A stretch of 34,374 bases of DNA from a virus: positions 1 through 34,374 of the IMG/VR virus record IMGVR_UViG_3300046467_002051; one strand, given 5' to 3'. How positions within the stretch are numbered: position 1 is the stretch's first letter; every line of letters starts with the position of its first letter. The notes beneath the pieces are model-generated. The model saw only the letters and a program-made list of their open reading frames with translations. It did no database searches and was not told the origin of the DNA. This document shows positions 1-10,313 of this stretch, piece after piece. Both the position numbers and the translations under genes were made by a program.

Positions 1-1
1 T

Positions 2-3000
2 CCTGTGTTTCGGAAGCCCTTCTTCTTGGAAGTGGCGCAACAGCAGTTCACTTTAGACACTGACCGAACTTCCGACTTCATCGTTGGGGCATTGTTCTTG
101 GTTGGAACAGCACCCTTCTATGTGGAAGCTGCTGCTTACGATGCGGTTACGGATGTCACCACCGTAGACATATGGCCTCCTGCTCTGACTGAAGTGGGAA
201 GTCGAGCTCCGGGTGCGGATGCTGCATCTTCTCTTTCAGCCGTCCCTGTTGCCATAACGGTTGACCCAGAAGGGGCAGCCATAGCTGCCGGGGGAGCTGC
301 GGGTTTTCTTATGGAATTCCCCGATGCTGTGTTCTTGCCTGTAGATCGAGGTGCTTTGAGCATCAGCTTCTATGGGGATTATCGTGAGTACACACAGCCA
401 CAACACCTAATCGAAATCGGGGGCTATCCCTTTATCGTAGCGGCTTCCGCACTTTCTGCGGATGGTCGATATACGGTAGTGACGCTTGCCAACCCTTCAC
501 CCCAAGGGTTTAGTTGGGATTCCGATCCTGCACAAAGCGATTCCATTCGCATTTCCGTACGTTCGGTGTACCTACCGGGCTCTCGTATATTTACGGGTAT
601 TTCCCCGTTCTTGAACACAGAAGAGTATGAAGCGTTCATACTCGGCCAAAAGGATGCCGCAGGGAATGAGCTTCCCGGCATCGCTTTGACTGCTGGAATT
701 CATTTCACAGCGGATCCCGCCAATGGGCAGATTGTTTTCAACAGCCCGACGCAACCTTCCCTGCAAGGTGGGGAACGGCTCCTCTTTCGCTATACAAGAA
801 TAGATTCAGTGATGCCCGTGATTGTAGATGGGGCGCAATACAACCCTATCTACCGTTCTAAGAACCTCAGTGTGCTCTCCCCTTCTATGGAGAACGGTTT
901 GCTGGGGAGCATCATTGCTGCCAAGTTCACATATTCCAACCCGGACACATTCTATTGTCGGGTTCTTCCCCTTGTGAGCTACTTGCCCGATGTGTCCTCG
1001 TCAGCCATCGCCAAGGTGTCTTCTTCTTCCCCTTCTGGGGGTCCCTTGTTGGCGTTCCCAGGTGCGCCCATTAACTACAAACAAGGAAACCTTGGGTTGC
1101 GGGGGGCTGCTCGGGATGCAAACAACTTGGATCAAGGGGGTCGTGCCTTCTTGGAATTCTACAACGCCATCATTGTGGCGTGGGAACAAGTTCTGGAAAA
1201 CATCGATGGGCGGGTCATTGGGGATAGGGACGGCAAGTTCCGTCTATTCGTGGGTCATGGGAAGCCCTACACCCCTCCCGGATACGAAGACATTTATACG
1301 GGGGATTTGAACTCGCGTAACTTGTGGCGTTTGGTTGTTGAAGAATGGGCAGATCCTACGGCACTGGCAGAAGGGTACCTCAAAGAGTCCGATGGCATTT
1401 ATGGGCCATCCACCTATGTTTTGGACACACATGGCGGGGACACCCCTGGGGATGTGGACGGGTGGACAAAGAGCGGTGGTGAAATCGGGGCTTGGATCGA
1501 GTTCCAACGCAGCAGGGTCAAGAATGACATTGATGACCGTGTTCTGACCGGATTGAAGGGTGGAACCCTTTTGGCCATCCTCTTTCCATGGTTGGAAGTG
1601 GACGGCAAATACGAATTTATGTGGCAACCCCACGAGCTGTCACGGATCTACCCAGAACAAACACTCGCCTTTACCCGATTGTTTCCGGGGCTTACTGCCG
1701 ACTTGGACGCCCAAAACAAAGGCTATTACTCCGCAGGAAGAGTGATTGAAGTTCCGGGGCCGGAACCTGGGGAAGTTACTGATACACGGCTGTCTACTCG
1801 GAACACGGTCATTGGAAATGTTGCTAACCCCGTATTCCCGAGTGGGGTCCCGAACATTTCCGACATCAATGTTCGAAATCGATACCCTCGAGCTCGCATT
1901 TGGGCGTACTACCCCTTCGGGGATGCTGCCTTAGATGCTGCAATGACGGCATTTGACCCTGGGTTCACCGCTACCGTGGGCAAGGCAACCTTTGTAATCA
2001 CACCGTTGCCTTTTTCCGAGTTCCCGATTGATACCGATACGGGATTCCCCGATGTCGGACAATTGATCACCAACGGTGGCGCCTTGGCAGACGGTGCTTC
2101 TGGGGATTTTGGACTTTCTACTCCGGGGTTTAAGGCGAACACAGAACAGCTTCGATGGGGGAAGCCGGATGGTATAACAGGAACCATTTGGGGACCCGCC
2201 GCAGGATTCAGTGATCCCGATGTTCACGCCAATGTGTTTGTGGATGCTATCCAGCTTGGGTGCATCATCACCGTCAATGATGGGGATGGGAATGTGTTGG
2301 CGAGTTCCAATGTGCAGAAGGTCAATGCGGCCCTTACTTACACCCAATTAGAGCTGGAACAGGGAGACACTCTTTGGTGTGGGCCGAAGGGGAACCCTTA
2401 TGACATACCGGATCCCGAAACGGAAGAACCAGACTTATCGGACATTGCGGCCGCGGCGAAAGCACTTGAAGACTACCGAGTCCAATTTGACATCGGAGTT
2501 AACCGCAAGAAGGGGAAGTTCATTGATAAGGGTCTAAGTAAAGGATGGGCGAACGACGAATCCTTCCCGTTCGATTTGCAAGGGATGTTCGGACAAGTAC
2601 CACCCACACCTTTGACCGCTATTGAAGCCGATGTGTCCTTCACTAATACGGGCCAACCGGTTCAAATTCCAGCCTTGAAGGGTGAATCTCTGAATGATTC
2701 GGGGGATGTGAGCATCCCGTATTTGGCTTCGTCTTATACAGAACTGGCAATCTTGGGTGAAGCTGCGGTGTCGATCAAACTGATCTTTGATGCGGATTGC
2801 TTCTTGATACTGTTGCCTGCTCCTGTGTGTTGGGCGGGATTCAACCTGAACCCTAATGAGTACCAGTATTGGAGAGCTATCTTTCCAGACGAGCTTCCGG
2901 ATGCCAATACCTTCGTTGCTCCCGTGGTTGATGTCGTAACGGATACGAACCCCAATGTTCTCTATACAGCAGAAGCAATGCAGCCGGTCACTTCCGGTAC

Positions 3001-6000
3001 TTATGTGAACAATTCGGGGATGGGTTCCGTTCGTCCTTACGACTTCATGTTCGTAGAAGTAGACCAACCGCAAGTTACTGGGGGCGCACTTCTTCCCGCA
3101 GCTACGGGGATCTTGTCGGTAGCTGATGTGCGTTCTGATGGGCCTATCCCTACGGACTACACTTCAGCATTGGAAATCCCTCGCTTTGTGACGGGAACCC
3201 GCCGAGATGAGCAGCACAACTACACCGCATACAATGCTTGGGCGGGGAACACTTCCGATGCGGCGCTTGGCCCAGGGGTGATCGGCCACCACATTGCGGG
3301 AGCCTTTTGGGAAACCTTCATCGACTTCTCGAGTATCGGAGGTTTGACCCTGGATGATGGCTTCGGTGGTGGTAACGGTGGCTTGTGGCACATCATCAAC
3401 TTGTTTGGTAATGCCATCCGAATCGAATTCTACAGCCCAGACCCCGCATATGTGGGTGACCCGCTTCAGGCCACTTTGATTATCGGCAGCCCTTCTATCG
3501 GCAGCCCTGTGTTCGCTATCAATGAAGTGGCTGGAACACCTGCCACCCAACACCGTCTAACGGCTGCCGGCCTCAACATAAATGCGGGGCTCTCTGGTGG
3601 TCCTATGGGCAATCAGTTTGTCCTGCAGACAGACAATGCAGACGGTCCTTTGTTCACCGCTCTGGGGCTATCCCCCACCGTTTATTATGACTTCACCATT
3701 TCGGTGGATACCTACATCACTTTTGAGATCGCAAACCAGACCACCGGAGTTATGCCACAGGGTTCGGGTTTTGGGTCCAATATGGCTCGGATTCAGCGTG
3801 ATCGACTTACCTTCTCGGAACGATACTCCTTTGCTAATGCACTGGATCGCGATGCCCTTCCCCAAAACGGAGACACCACCCATTCAATGGGTCTGATGTT
3901 GAATGTGTGGCAATCCCCTATGCGACATGGGGGTGCTTTTGTCGGCTCCGATGTGAATGCTTGTGCCTACAACATAGCTTCTGGGGGGATCAACGGTGGA
4001 ACTTGGGCCGACCCCGTATTCTTGACGTTCAAGAACAGGGTGGGTCCTTCCCCGGATGGAACGATCTTGGCGGGGGTCGAGTATGTGGGAACCTATACGG
4101 ATGCTACTGCGGATGGGGCTGGCGATGAGGAGGGCTTGGTTCGAGCTATGTCCTTCGAATATGAGAATGAAGCCACCAACTACCTCAACTTCCCGAGCGG
4201 AACAGATCCCGTTGAAGGAATCCGTATATCGGTAGCTTCTTCTTCGGATGCGGAAGAAACAGATCTCATCCTGCATATGCAACCCGCCGTTTTCCCTGAT
4301 TCCGGGGATGTGCTTCGACGCACTGCGGATTTTCCAGTGGCAACGACCCAACCGGTCTGGTCCCCCAGAACTTGGGTGCAAGAGAACGGAGTGTTTGAAG
4401 GAGCAGTGTCCAATGTGCTTCCCGGAGACATTATGCTCATCTCGGGCGGCATCACCGATCCCGAGTGTGGGTCCGTAAAGACAGGCACCTACTTGGTACG
4501 CCATGCCATTGAAGGGGATTCCGTATCCGCAACCTACGGGGACTCGCTCAAGTCGGTGACGAAGACGGTCCTTGCGGGGGAAAAGGGGTGGTTAGACCTC
4601 CGTTTCCCACTCTTGAAGTCCATCGACAGTGTTTCAAATGAAATCGTCTTGGAAGAAGTTCCCAGCTATCTTAATCGGAGCCTTGTTCGATCTCCCGTAA
4701 CAGGAACTTCGGGAGAATTCTTCGTTATTCTCAAAACGCAATATGCCACTTATGATTCCGGGGCAGCTCTGGGAAGTCGCTACACAATGGTCGCAGACTG
4801 TGTGTACCGCATCGATTTTAGTGGGGGTTCTTACGACCCCGAAACGGAAGAGCTGACCGCAACATTGGACCCCACATCCGCAGTGGATGCCGTAGGTGCC
4901 GTTGTGTCTGGGAATGACTTCTACGCCGCCGCCGTTGTAGGTCTTCGGGTGAGCTACAACACAGGTACGGGTCGCCATTCTTCCTTCCCTATTAGGTTTG
5001 AAGGGCTCTCCTCTTCGTTCCCAACCAACAATGTGGTGGGCTATTGGGAACAAGCATTTGGAGGCTTTCAAACGGCTGTGTGTGGGTTTTCCAGCATCTT
5101 TGCGGGTAACCACACCATCCTCGATTCCGGTGGCTCTTCCCCTCCGGACTACACAGATCTCTATTGGGATTGGCAAGCTGCCGAGCTGGTACCGGCTTTG
5201 GTTCCGCCACCGGACCCACCTTATGGAAGAGGGCAAATCAACTATAATTCCGCATTCAATATGATCATCATTCCAGCGCATGAGGCGGACAAGGACAACT
5301 TGTTGGTGGTGTGTAACAACCCTCCAAACAGTACGGCTTTCATTGAAGAGAAACGAGTCCCTATCTATTCAACTGACGATGGGCAACGACTTGTGGCCTA
5401 TAACGAACCGGGGTTTGCCACCCCTGCGAGCGAATCCACCCACCAAGCGCAAGGGGTTCCTGAATACTTGCGCATGCGAAATGATGCCGGGGGTCCCGGT
5501 CCGTTGCCTGCACCGGGAGATCCTGGACCGTACACTTCGGCCTGGAATCGCATCCACTTTGCAAAGGACGATCTGGATCAATGGACGGCAGCTTCGTCAC
5601 CGGTAAGCAATGTTCTTACCTGTATGTTGCCGGGGGACACCTTCCAGCTTGGGACGGATATGGACCCTGCGGTGGCCACCGCTGGTTACTGGGCTTTAGC
5701 GGGGGTGTTCTTTGAACCTTCCATTCCATTTTCTACGATTACGGATACTGATCCAGAGCCTCGGGTGGTTGCTGCTTCATACCCCCTTACAGGGGCTACC
5801 GCAGAGATAACCAAGATTGGAGCCCGTCGTTGGGAAGACCACGACCTTTCTGGTGCGGGGAACCAATGGGCAGACACGTATGCCGTAGCTCGTCGTATCC
5901 GCAGGTTCCATGAAGTGAACACCAACATTTCTACGGTCTTGGAACCCTTACGGTATGTGTACGAAACCCGATGGGGGTATGTAGATCAAGGGGGTGCCCC

Positions 6001-7462
6001 TCCAATACCGGGCGCACTTACTTTCGCCCCAGATTTAGCCCCCTTCGGAACCGCAACCCAATTGGGGGACTTCGGTACGAACCTCGTCAACATCAATGCT
6101 GGAGATGTGGTTCGGTTGTTGGATGCAGATGGGGTGGTGGTGGACACTGCGGAAATCCGTCTGACGGGGGCGACCACACTGCACTTGCGCACTCCCGGTT
6201 GGACTGCTTCTTCCACGGCACTTCAAAGTGCAGTGACCTTCGAGGTCTATCTTGAACAAGCTGCCGTTCCCCACCAACAATCCCATGACCAATTGTTGGA
6301 TCTTCTTACGGATGTGAAGGTTCGTTCAATGCGGGTGGACTATCCAGGGGGTGCCACAACGGGTGGGTTTGTGGATGAGGCAAACAAGATTAAGGATGAT
6401 ACTCTCACTGGAACTTGGGAAGACGAAGGCGTTCAAGAAGGCGACTACATCGTAGTGGACCCGGCAGGAATCCTCTATATCGAGAAAGAACAAGGAGCTC
6501 GGGCGGTAGGGGACGCTTCCACTGTAGGTCGAGTGGGCGGGAACTACACACCTGGTTCTGTTTCTGAGCTTGATGACAACCGAGGCTTCTACTTGGTGGA
6601 AGAAGTCGGGCCTGATTCTCTAACGGTGTCGGGGGCTTCCCGCTTTTGTGGGGGAGACGAGAACGGGGATGATGATGTCATATTTGGGACGGCAGCCACT
6701 TCTGATTATGTCTTGCTGCCTACCGTTCATGATTCATTGTTGAATCCCGGTACAGGTCGGGAAGGACAACAAGACTTGCGGCTCACGGCTCCCGCAGTGT
6801 TGGATGGTGCAGGGGACTTGTCCTACAAATCTCGAGATGCAGGGGACTTGTCCCTCTACAAGAGCCTTGGCCCCTTTGGCTACCGCATCATTCGAACAAC
6901 CCCCGTATTTTCAAAGGATGCTACGGAATTGGTGCTCTTCCAGCGTGGTCGGTTCTTATCTTGGATGGAAGAGATCCAGAACTCTTTTGATAAAGGCGGC
7001 ACCTACTACATCTTCCAAAAGGATGATCATATTACAGAGTTGCCCAGTGCTACAGACCCGACGGCAGGGCTTGGTGTGTTCACCAACGTCTACCTCACCA
7101 GTCTAAGCGGTGAAACCGATGGGGCACCCTTTGAGAACTGTTCTGATTGTGTCTCAATCTTGGATCGACGGTTTTGGGTGTTGGATTACCGTTTGGATTC
7201 GGAGCAAAACCCGTTAGGGGTTGCCTATACGGCATTCGTTACCAACAGCGAAAACCAACGACCTGTTCTATTGGACTACATTGCTGATGCCTTAGACAAT
7301 GAAGACAAGTTCCGGGAACAACGTTTCTCGTGGATTATGTTCCGTGCGGATCGGACAGAAGGTTCCATCATTGTGGCTCGCAGGGAAGAGGATCAATTGC
7401 CGAGCAAACTACGCAAGCAACGCGCTCTTGCGATGCAACGGAAGGCCTTCAAGGAGTCCTGA
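2..7462 (+). CDS. Giant virion structural protein, 5' end probably outside window
   Basis: About 2,486 residues are visible, ending at a TGA. The frame is open to the left edge. A GTG sits at position 5, but no ribosome site can be seen and the protein reads as if already inside a beta-rich fold, so I treat it as 5'-partial. The sequence is rich in Gly, Pro, Asp, Thr and aromatics with alternating hydrophobic residues, typical of beta-sandwich virion proteins. I recognise no named domain. Near the C-terminus there is an NCSDC motif (around residue 2378 counted from the GTG), and the last 30 residues are strongly basic (KLRKQRALAMQRKAFK). Short in-frame repeats occur at 3481-3508 (SIGSP) and 6808-6853 (AGDLS). 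It heads the operon leading into the baseplate wedge genes, so a tail or baseplate location is inferred. Virion protein is likely; exact role unknown. Confidence 0.75.
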   Translation, partial: PVFRKPFFLEVAQQQFTLDTDRTSDFIVGALFLVGTAPFYVEAAAYDAVTDVTTVDIWPPALTEVGSRAPGADAASSLSAVPVAITVDPEGAAIAAGGAAGFLMEFPDAVFLPVDRGALSISFYGDYREYTQPQHLIEIGGYPFIVAASALSADGRYTVVTLANPSPQGFSWDSDPAQSDSIRISVRSVYLPGSRIFTGISPFLNTEEYEAFILGQKDAAGNELPGIALTAGIHFTADPANGQIVFNSPTQPSLQGGERLLFRYTRIDSVMPVIVDGAQYNPIYRSKNLSVLSPSMENGLLGSIIAAKFTYSNPDTFYCRVLPLVSYLPDVSSSAIAKVSSSSPSGGPLLAFPGAPINYKQGNLGLRGAARDANNLDQGGRAFLEFYNAIIVAWEQVLENIDGRVIGDRDGKFRLFVGHGKPYTPPGYEDIYTGDLNSRNLWRLVVEEWADPTALAEGYLKESDGIYGPSTYVLDTHGGDTPGDVDGWTKSGGEIGAWIEFQRSRVKNDIDDRVLTGLKGGTLLAILFPWLEVDGKYEFMWQPHELSRIYPEQTLAFTRLFPGLTADLDAQNKGYYSAGRVIEVPGPEPGEVTDTRLSTRNTVIGNVANPVFPSGVPNISDINVRNRYPRARIWAYYPFGDAALDAAMTAFDPGFTATVGKATFVITPLPFSEFPIDTDTGFPDVGQLITNGGALADGASGDFGLSTPGFKANTEQLRWGKPDGITGTIWGPAAGFSDPDVHANVFVDAIQLGCIITVNDGDGNVLASSNVQKVNAALTYTQLELEQGDTLWCGPKGNPYDIPDPETEEPDLSDIAAAAKALEDYRVQFDIGVNRKKGKFIDKGLSKGWANDESFPFDLQGMFGQVPPTPLTAIEADVSFTNTGQPVQIPALKGESLNDSGDVSIPYLASSYTELAILGEAAVSIKLIFDADCFLILLPAPVCWAGFNLNPNEYQYWRAIFPDELPDANTFVAPVVDVVTDTNPNVLYTAEAMQPVTSGTYVNNSGMGSVRPYDFMFVEVDQPQVTGGALLPAATGILSVADVRSDGPIPTDYTSALEIPRFVTGTRRDEQHNYTAYNAWAGNTSDAALGPGVIGHHIAGAFWETFIDFSSIGGLTLDDGFGGGNGGLWHIINLFGNAIRIEFYSPDPAYVGDPLQATLIIGSPSIGSPVFAINEVAGTPATQHRLTAAGLNINAGLSGGPMGNQFVLQTDNADGPLFTALGLSPTVYYDFTISVDTYITFEIANQTTGVMPQGSGFGSNMARIQRDRLTFSERYSFANALDRDALPQNGDTTHSMGLMLNVWQSPMRHGGAFVGSDVNACAYNIASGGINGGTWADPVFLTFKNRVGPSPDGTILAGVEYVGTYTDATADGAGDEEGLVRAMSFEYENEATNYLNFPSGTDPVEGIRISVASSSDAEETDLILHMQPAVFPDSGDVLRRTADFPVATTQPVWSPRTWVQENGVFEGAVSNVLPGDIMLISGGITDPECGSVKTGTYLVRHAIEGDSVSATYGDSLKSVTKTVLAGEKGWLDLRFPLLKSIDSVSNEIVLEEVPSYLNRSLVRSPVTGTSGEFFVILKTQYATYDSGAALGSRYTMVADCVYRIDFSGGSYDPETEELTATLDPTSAVDAVGAVVSGNDFYAAAVVGLRVSYNTGTGRHSSFPIRFEGLSSSFPTNNVVGYWEQAFGGFQTAVCGFSSIFAGNHTILDSGGSSPPDYTDLYWDWQAAELVPALVPPPDPPYGRGQINYNSAFNMIIIPAHEADKDNLLVVCNNPPNSTAFIEEKRVPIYSTDDGQRLVAYNEPGFATPASESTHQAQGVPEYLRMRNDAGGPGPLPAPGDPGPYTSAWNRIHFAKDDLDQWTAASSPVSNVLTCMLPGDTFQLGTDMDPAVATAGYWALAGVFFEPSIPFSTITDTDPEPRVVAASYPLTGATAEITKIGARRWEDHDLSGAGNQWADTYAVARRIRRFHEVNTNISTVLEPLRYVYETRWGYVDQGGAPPIPGALTFAPDLAPFGTATQLGDFGTNLVNINAGDVVRLLDADGVVVDTAEIRLTGATTLHLRTPGWTASSTALQSAVTFEVYLEQAAVPHQQSHDQLLDLLTDVKVRSMRVDYPGGATTGGFVDEANKIKDDTLTGTWEDEGVQEGDYIVVDPAGILYIEKEQGARAVGDASTVGRVGGNYTPGSVSELDDNRGFYLVEEVGPDSLTVSGASRFCGGDENGDDDVIFGTAATSDYVLLPTVHDSLLNPGTGREGQQDLRLTAPAVLDGAGDLSYKSRDAGDLSLYKSLGPFGYRIIRTTPVFSKDATELVLFQRGRFLSWMEEIQNSFDKGGTYYIFQKDDHITELPSATDPTAGLGVFTNVYLTSLSGETDGAPFENCSDCVSILDRRFWVLDYRLDSEQNPLGVAYTAFVTNSENQRPVLLDYIADALDNEDKFREQRFSWIMFRADRTEGSIIVARREEDQLPSKLRKQRALAMQRKAFKES
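3481..3508 (+). repeat. Short in-frame direct repeat, 15-nt period
   Basis: TATCGGCAGCCCT occurs at 3481-3493 and 3496-3508 in the giant virion protein, encoding IGSP twice. Confidence 0.8.
6808..6853 (+). repeat. Short in-frame direct repeat, 30-nt period
   Basis: TGCAGGGGACTTGTCC occurs at 6808-6823 and again at 6838-6853, giving AGDLSYKSRD followed by AGDLSLYKSL in the giant virion protein. It looks like a recent 30-nt tandem duplication. Confidence 0.85.
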
Positions 7463-7502
7463 CGGTAAGGTGGTGATAGTACGTACCTTAGTGGAGGACT
7501 AA

Positions 7503-7733
7503 ATGACCCCAGATGAAATCAAGAAGAAGCTTCAAGAAATGGGGGTTCCTGTTAATGACTGGGGGAAGACCAACGCCGGAACCGTAAAGTCCCCCATCCT
7601 TGAAAAGCAAAAGATCGCTTTGGACAAGATGCAAGCGTTGCTTGAAGCACAAGTTCAAAAGGATCAAGAAGTGTTGGCACAGCTTCATATTGCACTGCAA
7701 AAAGCGAAGCATGGTGGCGGGGGGGCTATCTAA
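7503..7733 (+). CDS. Small helical protein, unknown, in baseplate operon
   Basis: A 76-residue protein with a GGAGG ribosome site (7493-7497) just before its ATG. It is mostly charged and helical: residues 3-15 (EIKKKLQEMG) and 33-68 look like two amphipathic helices, the second likely a coiled coil, followed by a glycine run (GGGG) at the C-terminus. It has no signal peptide or membrane segment. Its TAA lies directly against the ATG of the next gene (TAAATG), implying translational coupling. Position between a giant virion protein and the 859-residue gene suggests a baseplate accessory or assembly factor, but this is inference from context only. Confidence 0.75.
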   Translation: MTPDEIKKKLQEMGVPVNDWGKTNAGTVKSPILEKQKIALDKMQALLEAQVQKDQEVLAQLHIALQKAKHGGGGAI

Positions 7734-10313
7734 ATGTCCGATTGGGTCACCGTACAACCGAGCTTAGATCCTATTCTGGCTCCCGTAAATGCCGTACTCG
7801 CCGGCATCGATGCGGTGCTTAGTGCGTTGATCGCAATCCTGAACATTGTCCAGATGATCCTCAATGTCATCAAGGCATTCTTGGTTGGCCTCCTTGACCC
7901 ATTGACGGCGATCATCAAGGCCATCATCGCTGAAATCCGAGCCATCATCCAGGATCTCAAAATGATGGGTTTCTATGTCCACATTGGGGACATACGACTG
8001 ATAAAGTTCTCAAACAACTTTCAAGACATTAGAGGTGGTTTTCAAGCTTTTGAGCGGAGGGCGATTGCCCGATTGGTGGACAAGCGAGACCTAAGCCGAC
8101 CGAACTTCTCTTCTTCCAGTGCGGTATTGGCAGGGTTTTTCTATGTGAGTGGTCAAGACATCGATGCACTCATTCGAGTCATAATGACCATCGCCGGCTT
8201 CTTCGGAAAGAAGACAAAGACCCAATCGGCATTCCCACAGCCAACGGGCTTATCGGTTGTGTACGGAAATGAGCCGTTTGCTTCCTTTAAGGAACTGGGT
8301 GCAGCCCTTAGCGGGGGGGAACCCCCTAACAAAGCCATTTTGAAATGGAAGATGCCGGCAGGTCCCGGTGGGGGCGCAGGGTTCAAGATTCCCGCTCCGA
8401 AAGGGTGGATCATTGAAGTCAGCACCGTTGAAAGCGGGTTGAAGGTAGTTGGGACTACACCTTCGGATACGGATTCCTCTGGAATTTTTCCTCCGATTAT
8501 CTCGGCGGTGGGCATCGACCCTGTAACTAATGGTGTGTTGGAAGTGTATGGGGGAGCCGATATGGTTGGCTCCGGGAGTGCCGATTACTCGGATGTGTGG
8601 CCCACCAACGCAGATGATCCTCGTGCAGTGAAGCTGTGGTTCCAAAAGGACATCAACACCCCACTCATCCCGCCCAAGGCACTCAGCAAGGATAACGGTG
8701 GCCCGTGGTTGGCCTCTGCCTTCTTTGTTCCCAACAAGGGCATTACACTTGCGATGCCCGGACAAGAATTCAATGCGGTGTTTGAAGCTTCGATGTTGCC
8801 GAAGGATGCGGACATCGAACAAGACGCAAGTGGCACCTACGGAATCAAGTTTACGGAACGCACTGCGAGCTCGTATTTCTTTCGGGTGCGGGCAGTAGCG
8901 AAGTCGATCTTGGATGCTGTGGATGATGGATCACCTGTGAATCCACAACCTATGAGTGACGAGACACTACGCCTCTACAAGTTCACATCGGACAACATTC
9001 GGCAAGCAAAGTCGGGGCGCTTGTTTCCTTCCCCCCCGAATGCACCAGAAATTCCAGCGGGTGATTGGGGTATTGCTTCGCAAGCGGTTGAAGCAGCGTT
9101 CCCTTCGGAATCTTCACAGTCTTATATTCAAGCTATCCAATTGGCTTTGATTGTTATGTTTCTTTCCCGGTCGGATGCCTCTGCTCCCGCCGATGATGAA
9201 AGGTTTTCTTCCGGCACTGTCTTGGGAACTACGGGATTGGAAGAGGTATCCCAAAAGCTGTTCAAGCAGATGAAGATCAACCAAAAGTGGTTCAATCAAG
9301 AGAACACCATAAAATGGTCCAAGTCGGCTGTCGCCAAGGCGTTGGCAGCGGCGAACACCCTGTACTCTATGGCTTCTTTGTCGGAGACCATTATGGCTGC
9401 GGTGGTGGAGATTGCCGAACCCCTCTTCACAGCCACATGGAAGGACTGTGGGGTTTCTTGGTCACCTATCTCGGGGGGTTCCGGTAGCACAGGGCCGGCT
9501 ATCACAATCGCACAGACTTTCGGGATCGGAGATAAAGAGTATGAAGGGAAGACCCCAAAGGAAGTTCGGAATGACCCCTTGATGGGTTGTGCCCCGAATT
9601 ACTTCGCAGTTCCGGTGCAACAAACATCTCGAGCAATGTATTGGAGGACGAGGGGTGGCCCTGTCCGTTCACCTGGATTTCAAGAACAACTTACATATTC
9701 GGAGCCGCCCCCACCAGTGTACAAGCCCGGTAACGGCTCCTTAGATGCTTCTCCTGTCGTATACACCCTGAGTGCAGACGCCACACAAGTCACCTACATA
9801 GCTTTTGTTCGTAACTTGTTGTTGGCCAACCCAGACTTGGTTTCATCCGCAGCCGGGGTGTTGAAAGTCACAGCCGCAGTGCGTTCCCCCGCAGATGGGG
9901 GTTGGGAAGTCTATCGGCCGCTTTACGAGATGATGGCTCCGTTAGATCAAGTGCTCTCCAAGGTAGAAGACTGGCTGTTGGCACTTTTGTCGGCCCTTGA
10001 TGGGGTCATTGAACGGATTATTGCTTACATCGAAGCCGTTCAAGCTCGCATCTATCAATTTCAGGCTTTGATTGAGTGGATCCGATCTTTGATAAAGTCG
10101 TTGGATTTCGCATTGCCTTCCGCTTCGGGTTTGGTTGTGGTGGCTAACGGAACGGATGGGGTCTTGATGGACCTCATCAGTGCGGGGAACAAGCCCGCAG
10201 ATGACCCTCAATCTATGGGTTGTGGTCTGATCGTGGTTGCAGGGGGAGTGCCTATGCTTCTCTTAGATTTGTTTGCTGCCATTATGGGCGGCAGCTCCGA
10301 TGTGGACGAGTAA
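7734..10313 (+). CDS. Baseplate-region protein with terminal hydrophobic helices
   Basis: An 859-residue protein whose ATG abuts the previous TAA. Residues about 10-75 form an unusually hydrophobic, Ile/Leu/Ala-rich helical stretch (AVLSALIAILNIVQMILNVI and onward) with periodic Asp/Lys breaks, more like stacked amphipathic helices than simple membrane spans. The centre is beta-rich; residues about 165-235 (AILKWKMPAGP, then WIIEVSTVESG) resemble a fibronectin-III-like fold. Residues about 730-790 are again long amphipathic helices, followed by a GTDG segment (about 806) and a Gly-rich hydrophobic end (CGLIVVAGGVPMLLLDLFAAIMGG). I do not recognise the family. Being three genes upstream of the gp25-like and J-like wedge genes, it is probably a baseplate or tail-tip component; the helical ends could mediate oligomerisation or membrane contact. 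TAATG joins it to the next gene. Confidence 0.7.
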   Translation: MSDWVTVQPSLDPILAPVNAVLAGIDAVLSALIAILNIVQMILNVIKAFLVGLLDPLTAIIKAIIAEIRAIIQDLKMMGFYVHIGDIRLIKFSNNFQDIRGGFQAFERRAIARLVDKRDLSRPNFSSSSAVLAGFFYVSGQDIDALIRVIMTIAGFFGKKTKTQSAFPQPTGLSVVYGNEPFASFKELGAALSGGEPPNKAILKWKMPAGPGGGAGFKIPAPKGWIIEVSTVESGLKVVGTTPSDTDSSGIFPPIISAVGIDPVTNGVLEVYGGADMVGSGSADYSDVWPTNADDPRAVKLWFQKDINTPLIPPKALSKDNGGPWLASAFFVPNKGITLAMPGQEFNAVFEASMLPKDADIEQDASGTYGIKFTERTASSYFFRVRAVAKSILDAVDDGSPVNPQPMSDETLRLYKFTSDNIRQAKSGRLFPSPPNAPEIPAGDWGIASQAVEAAFPSESSQSYIQAIQLALIVMFLSRSDASAPADDERFSSGTVLGTTGLEEVSQKLFKQMKINQKWFNQENTIKWSKSAVAKALAAANTLYSMASLSETIMAAVVEIAEPLFTATWKDCGVSWSPISGGSGSTGPAITIAQTFGIGDKEYEGKTPKEVRNDPLMGCAPNYFAVPVQQTSRAMYWRTRGGPVRSPGFQEQLTYSEPPPPVYKPGNGSLDASPVVYTLSADATQVTYIAFVRNLLLANPDLVSSAAGVLKVTAAVRSPADGGWEVYRPLYEMMAPLDQVLSKVEDWLLALLSALDGVIERIIAYIEAVQARIYQFQALIEWIRSLIKSLDFALPSASGLVVVANGTDGVLMDLISAGNKPADDPQSMGCGLIVVAGGVPMLLLDLFAAIMGGSSDVDE

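Noticed and set aside
7299-7502. A 67-codon frame overlapping the end of the giant protein gene
   Set aside because: It is mostly a shadow of the giant gene; only its last 9 codons lie in the gap, where it may act as a bridging mini-ORF.
10220-10312. Upstream GTG start for the 291-residue gene (and similar longer starts at 19823, 30694, 18428 and 31835)
   Set aside because: Each lacks a proper ribosome site or extends far into a neighbour; the chosen ATG starts have ribosome sites or TAATG/TGATG overlaps.
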